Source: WTJY01 sp041568735 (GTDB lineage: Bacteria; Chloroflexota; Anaerolineae; Promineifilales; Promineifilaceae). Taken from it: DNA of 9,507 nucleotides. This document shows, piece by piece, positions 6,911 through 9,507 of this stretch (its first letter is position 1; each line of letters opens with the position of its first letter). The stretch lies in contig JBFFZG010000197.1 of the NCBI GenBank assembly GCA_041568735.1, positions 1 through 9,507 on the forward strand, written 5' to 3'. The notes under the pieces were generated by a model, which worked only from the letters and a program-made list of their open reading frames with translations, did not search any database and was not told the origin of the DNA. The translations under genes and the position numbers were made by a program.

Positions 6911-7537
6911 TCAGCGTGACTTTTGTATCGCCGGGGCCGGCACCGGAACGCCATTCTGGGTCCGACCCAGGAGATCCTGCTCTGCCCGCGCCCGCAGTTC
7001 GGTGATAAACAGGTGGCCGAGCATCAAATGAATATCCTCCACCTGCTCGATAATCTCACTCGGCACGTGAATGTGCACGTCGACCAGACGACCTAACTGC
7101 CCACCGGAAAAGCCGGTGATGCCGATCGTCCGGGCCTGGCTGTTCGCTGCCAGCTCAACCGCCCGCAGGACATTCCTGGAGTTGCCGCTGGCCGAGATGG
7201 CCATGACGACATCCTGCGGGTTGATAAAGTTCTCAATCTGCAGGGCAAAGACATTTTCGTACCCGTCGTCATTGCCGTACGCCGAAAAGGCGGTGATGTT
7301 GTCGGACATGCCCATGACCCGAAAGTGGGGCAGGTCGGGCCGCTTGGTATTTTTCGCCAGATCGCCGACAAAGTGGTTGGCGGTGGAAGCGCTGCCGCCG
7401 TTCCCCATGACGAAGATCTGCCGCCGCTTCATGCGGGCTTCATGCATCATCTCGACGGCGGCCTGAATGGGCTTTTCATCCAGCAGCTGGAGGGTGCTTT
7501 GAAGTTTTGCGATGTATCCCTGGATGTTTGCCGCCAT
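6911..7537 (-). CDS. gmhA: SIS-domain sedoheptulose-7-phosphate isomerase (GmhA-type)
   Basis: The 208-residue protein is a single SIS domain. It shows GNGGSASTANHF (45-56), the phosphate-binding ISASGNS (114-120), GITGFSGG (139-146) and VEDIH (166-170). H170 aligns with catalytic H180 of E. coli GmhA. The position of catalytic E65 is D59 (HFVGDL against HFAEEL), a conservative but notable change. GmhA converts sedoheptulose-7-phosphate to D-glycero-D-manno-heptose-7-phosphate in the cytoplasm. I chose the ATG at 7537, with AAGGAG 10 nt upstream; a GTG at 7573 would place that site inside the gene. A proline-rich tail (197-204) extends beyond the usual 190-195 residues. The HddA-type kinase upstream and gmhB nearby support a heptose role. 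A different ketose-phosphate isomerase in the same fold remains possible. Confidence 0.85.
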   Translation of the reverse strand: MAANIQGYIAKLQSTLQLLDEKPIQAAVEMMHEARMKRRQIFVMGNGGSASTANHFVGDLAKNTKRPDLPHFRVMGMSDNITAFSAYGNDDGYENVFALQIENFINPQDVVMAISASGNSRNVLRAVELAANSQARTIGITGFSGGQLGRLVDVHIHVPSEIIEQVEDIHLMLGHLFITELRARAEQDLLGRTQNGVPVPAPAIQKSR

Positions 7538-7547
7538 GTCTCTCCAT

Positions 7548-7553
7548 CTCCTT
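7548..7553 (-). promoter_or_regulatory. Ribosome binding site selecting the gmhA start
   Basis: AAGGAG on the minus strand lies 10 nt before the ATG at 7537-7535, and a second GGAG (7545-7542) lies 4 nt before it. Both favour this ATG over the GTG at 7573. Confidence 0.6.
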
Positions 7554-7653
7554 GCGGAAATCGCTTCAACCACAAGCCGGCCGCCGCTCCATTTCTGGCC
7601 GAATTTGAGCGGCAGCCCGGTGGCAGGTGGGCCCCGGCGTGGCTGCGTTTTGC

Positions 7654-8634
7654 TCAGTCGCGCCGGTAATGGAAAATGACTTTAGTACCGTCATCCTCCA
7701 TTCTAAAGTGCAATTCTTGCAAGTTACCTAACGCCCGGCGCACGGACTCCTGGCGCTCGTGCGGGCAGTACAGGAGGAGAAAACCGCCGCCGCCGGCCCC
7801 GGCGATTTTCCCGCCGATGGCCCCGGCTTTTCGGGCCTTTTCATAGAGATTGTCGAGATCCCCGTTGCTGATCTGCCTGGCCAGCTGCTTTTTCAGCAGC
7901 CAGCTTTCGTGCAGGAGCTCGCCGACGGAATCGAGGCAGCCGGCCGTCACTTGGCGGCAGGCGGCCTGGGCGATGTTTTTTATTTCGCGCAAGATGGCCA
8001 GGCGGTCGCCAATATTCTGTTTCTGTTCTCCCAGCACCACTTCCGCCCGCCGGGTCAGGCCGGTGTAGAACAGCATCAGGTTCGAATCGAGGGTTCGCTT
8101 CATTTCGATCGAAAGCCCGATCCGGTTCGGTACGATTTTTCCTTCCCGGGTAAATTCGATGAATTGAAACCCGCCGTAAGCGGCGATGTACTGGTCCTGC
8201 ACCCCGATCGGCTTGCCGAGGATGTCGATTTCGATTTCACAGGCTTCGGCCGCCAGCTGCTCAGCCGACACCAGCCGTCCCTGCAGCGCGTACATGGCGT
8301 GCAGCGTCCCAACCGTCACCGTGCTCGACGAGCCGAGCCCCGATCCTTCCGAGGGAATATCCCCCATCGTGGTGATCTCGACGCCCGAGCGCAGGCCGGC
8401 CTTGCGGAAGGCCTCGCGGATCAGCTCGTGCTGGATTTCATCGACCGTGTCGACCATTTCCGTGCGGGTGTAGCCGACCCGGAGTTTTTCGTCGAAGCGC
8501 TTCTTGATGGTGACAAAAATGTACTTGTCGATCGCCGTCGACAGCACGCAGCCCCCTTCCTCCAGGTAATAACCCGGGAAATCAGTGCCGCCGCCAAAAA
8601 GGCTGACCCGCAGAGGTGTCTGCACGATAATCAA
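7654..8634 (-). CDS. hddA: GHMP kinase, D-glycero-alpha-D-manno-heptose-7-phosphate kinase type
   Basis: The 326-residue protein has the three GHMP kinase motifs. Motif 1 is TPLRVSLFGGGTDFPGYY (6-23), characteristic of sugar-phosphate GHMP kinases. The ATP-binding motif 2 is PSEGSGLGSSS (94-104), and the C-terminal motif 3 is GGKIAGAGGGGF (274-285). HddA phosphorylates heptose-7-phosphate at C1 to give the alpha-1,7-bisphosphate, the substrate of GmhB. Length and layout are normal and the protein is cytoplasmic. The start is a TTG at 8634-8632 with AAAGGGGG 8 nt upstream. It yields the family N-terminus (MIIVQTPLR), and the nearby ATG is out of frame and stops after three codons. It lies 134 bp after the sugar transferase gene and 116 bp before gmhA. 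The related fucose and N-acetylhexosamine kinases share this fold, but adjacent gmhA and gmhB favour heptose. Confidence 0.9.
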   Translation of the reverse strand: MIIVQTPLRVSLFGGGTDFPGYYLEEGGCVLSTAIDKYIFVTIKKRFDEKLRVGYTRTEMVDTVDEIQHELIREAFRKAGLRSGVEITTMGDIPSEGSGLGSSSTVTVGTLHAMYALQGRLVSAEQLAAEACEIEIDILGKPIGVQDQYIAAYGGFQFIEFTREGKIVPNRIGLSIEMKRTLDSNLMLFYTGLTRRAEVVLGEQKQNIGDRLAILREIKNIAQAACRQVTAGCLDSVGELLHESWLLKKQLARQISNGDLDNLYEKARKAGAIGGKIAGAGGGGFLLLYCPHERQESVRRALGNLQELHFRMEDDGTKVIFHYRRD

Positions 8635-8768
8635 TGGTTCATCCCCCTTTCATAACCGTCTATACGCAAAGACTCAAACCGGGCGGCCGCCAGAGGCAGG
8701 AACCGGCCGGCCGGATTCCCCGCCGGCTCGATCGGCCGCCAGAACGCATCGATCCAGCTGAATTCGGT
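8635..8768 (-). other. Intergenic stretch between the sugar transferase and hddA, with hairpin and short direct repeat
   Basis: No gene is supported here. It holds an inverted repeat at 8699-8719 (arms GGAACCGG and CCGGATTCC, one bulged base) without a following U-tract, and an 11-bp direct repeat CGGCCGCCAGA at 8684-8694 and 8733-8743. The hddA ribosome site AAAGGGGG is at 8643-8650. The hairpin could affect RNA processing or stability between the two genes; no promoter is convincing. Confidence 0.4.
8643..8650 (-). promoter_or_regulatory. Ribosome binding site that decides the TTG start of hddA
   Basis: AAAGGGGG on the minus strand sits 8 nt before the TTG at 8634-8632. The intervening ATG at 8642 is out of frame and closes after three codons, so the TTG is the best start. 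Confidence 0.6.
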
Positions 8769-9507
8769 TTAATAGGCCCCCCGTCCACGAAATACGGCGG
8801 GGATCGTCTGGATCAGGATAAAAATATCGAGCCAGATCGTCCAGTGGCGGATATAGCGCATGTCGAGATTGACCCGCTCCTCGTAGGAGACATCCGAACG
8901 GCCGCTCACCTGCCAGAGCCCGGTGATCCCCGGCCGGACGGTCAGCAGGTTCATCCCCCACTGGTCGTACATTTCCATTTCCGCCGGGGAAATCATGCGC
9001 GGTCCGACCAGGGACATATCGCCCAGAAGCACATTCAGCAGCTGGGGCAGCTCGTCCAGGCTCGTCTTGCGCAGGAATTTGCCGATGCGCGTGATCCGCG
9101 GATCGTCCTTGAGCTTGTGAGTGCGGGCCAGCTCCGCTTTTAATTGGGGGTGTTTCTCCAGGATAGCATCGCCGTCGACCCGCATGGTGCGGAACTTAAA
9201 GGCATTAAACCGGCGGCCGTTCAGCCCCATCACTTCCCGGCGGTAAATGATCGGGCCGGGCGAATCCAGATAGACAATCAGGGCGATCATCAGGAGCATC
9301 GGCAGCAGGAACAGGATGATCAGAGTCGTCAGAATGTAATCCAGGGTGAATTTCATAACCCGATCGATCCCGGTCAGCCGCACGTGCTTCACCCGCACCA
9401 GCGGGGCAAAGGCCAGCTCCTTGACTTCTAACCCGGTGGTGACGAGTTCAAACAGGCCGGACGACAGCCGCAGATTGAGATCTTTTTTGAAGCCAAACTC
9501 CTGGAAA
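8769..9507 (-). CDS. Polyprenyl-phosphate hexose-1-phosphate transferase (WbaP/WcaJ family), N-terminus cut off by window edge
   Basis: The frame is open to the window end, so 245 C-terminal residues are visible. A GTG at 9398 is internal, not the start, because family sequence (SSGLFELVTTGLEVKEL, 15-31) continues upstream. One hydrophobic segment (about 53-80) runs into DSPGPIIYRR (81-90). Then come KFRTM (104-108), DDPRITRIGKFLRKTSLDEL (134-153, with the catalytic Asp-Glu pair D151-E152), SLVGPR (165-170) and RPGITGLWQVSGRSD (191-205). The protein ends in the usual GRGAY. The canonical Pro after SLVGPR is Met (M171). Known members transfer hexose-1-phosphate from a UDP-sugar to undecaprenyl phosphate at the inner membrane, the first committed step of glycan assembly. 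The missing part probably includes further membrane helices and a CoA-binding-like domain, as in full-length WbaP proteins. It is the first visible gene of the minus-strand run, 134 bp before hddA. Confidence 0.93.
   Translation of the reverse strand, partial: FQEFGFKKDLNLRLSSGLFELVTTGLEVKELAFAPLVRVKHVRLTGIDRVMKFTLDYILTTLIILFLLPMLLMIALIVYLDSPGPIIYRREVMGLNGRRFNAFKFRTMRVDGDAILEKHPQLKAELARTHKLKDDPRITRIGKFLRKTSLDELPQLLNVLLGDMSLVGPRMISPAEMEMYDQWGMNLLTVRPGITGLWQVSGRSDVSYEERVNLDMRYIRHWTIWLDIFILIQTIPAVFRGRGAY

Noticed and set aside
7538..7653. Possible terminator hairpin (GCAGCC and GGCTGC arms at 7612-7617 and 7641-7646) between hddA and gmhA.
   Set aside because: The loop is long, the inner pairing is poor and there is no U-tract. 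I see only the gmhA ribosome site in this gap.
9396..9398. GTG at 9398 as the start of the sugar transferase.
   Set aside because: The frame stays open to 9507 and the upstream residues match the family, so the true start lies outside the window.

Overview
This window is a piece of a cell-surface polysaccharide (capsule, exopolysaccharide or S-layer glycan) biosynthesis locus in a GC-rich bacterium. The fused Wzz/BY-kinase with its 'GNEFYLGNELAGVYADMAER' segment, and the sugar transferase with its 'LVGPRMISPAEMEMYDQWGMN' stretch, resemble proteins I associate with Chloroflexota (Anaerolineae-like). That placement is from memory of the families, not from a search, and is only moderately certain. 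No rRNA, tRNA, CRISPR array, insertion sequence or phage gene is visible.

Layout, in transcription order on the minus strand (high to low coordinates): (1) 9507-8769, the C-terminal part of a polyprenyl-phosphate hexose-1-phosphate transferase that starts glycan assembly; (2) 8634-7654, a GHMP kinase of the HddA type; (3) 7537-6911, a SIS-domain sedoheptulose-7-phosphate isomerase (GmhA type); (4) 6880-5156, a fused chain-length regulator and tyrosine autokinase. The only plus-strand gene, gmhB (4596-5144), sits tail-to-tail with the kinase and head-to-head with a second minus-strand operon: (5) 4505-3441, a GT2 glycosyltransferase with two C-terminal membrane segments; (6) 3415-1670, a GlpD-like FAD-dependent oxidoreductase; (7) 1658-669, an extended SDR; (8) 616-1, a SAM-dependent methyltransferase cut by the window edge.

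How they fit together: GmhA, HddA and GmhB are three of the four enzymes for GDP-D-glycero-alpha-D-manno-heptose. The guanylyltransferase HddC is not in the window. The phosphoglycosyl transferase would load the first sugar on undecaprenyl phosphate, the GT2 enzyme would transfer a sugar (possibly to a lipid carrier), the SDR and methyltransferase would modify it, and the Wzz/BY-kinase would govern chain length and export.

The least explained part is the tight GT2 / GlpD-like / SDR / methyltransferase operon. Its GlpD-like protein keeps the FAD fold but has lost several residues that bind glycerol-3-phosphate in classical GlpD, so it may act on another substrate. Intergenic gaps are all under 140 bp. 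The largest (8635-8768, 7538-7653, 4506-4595) are described below.
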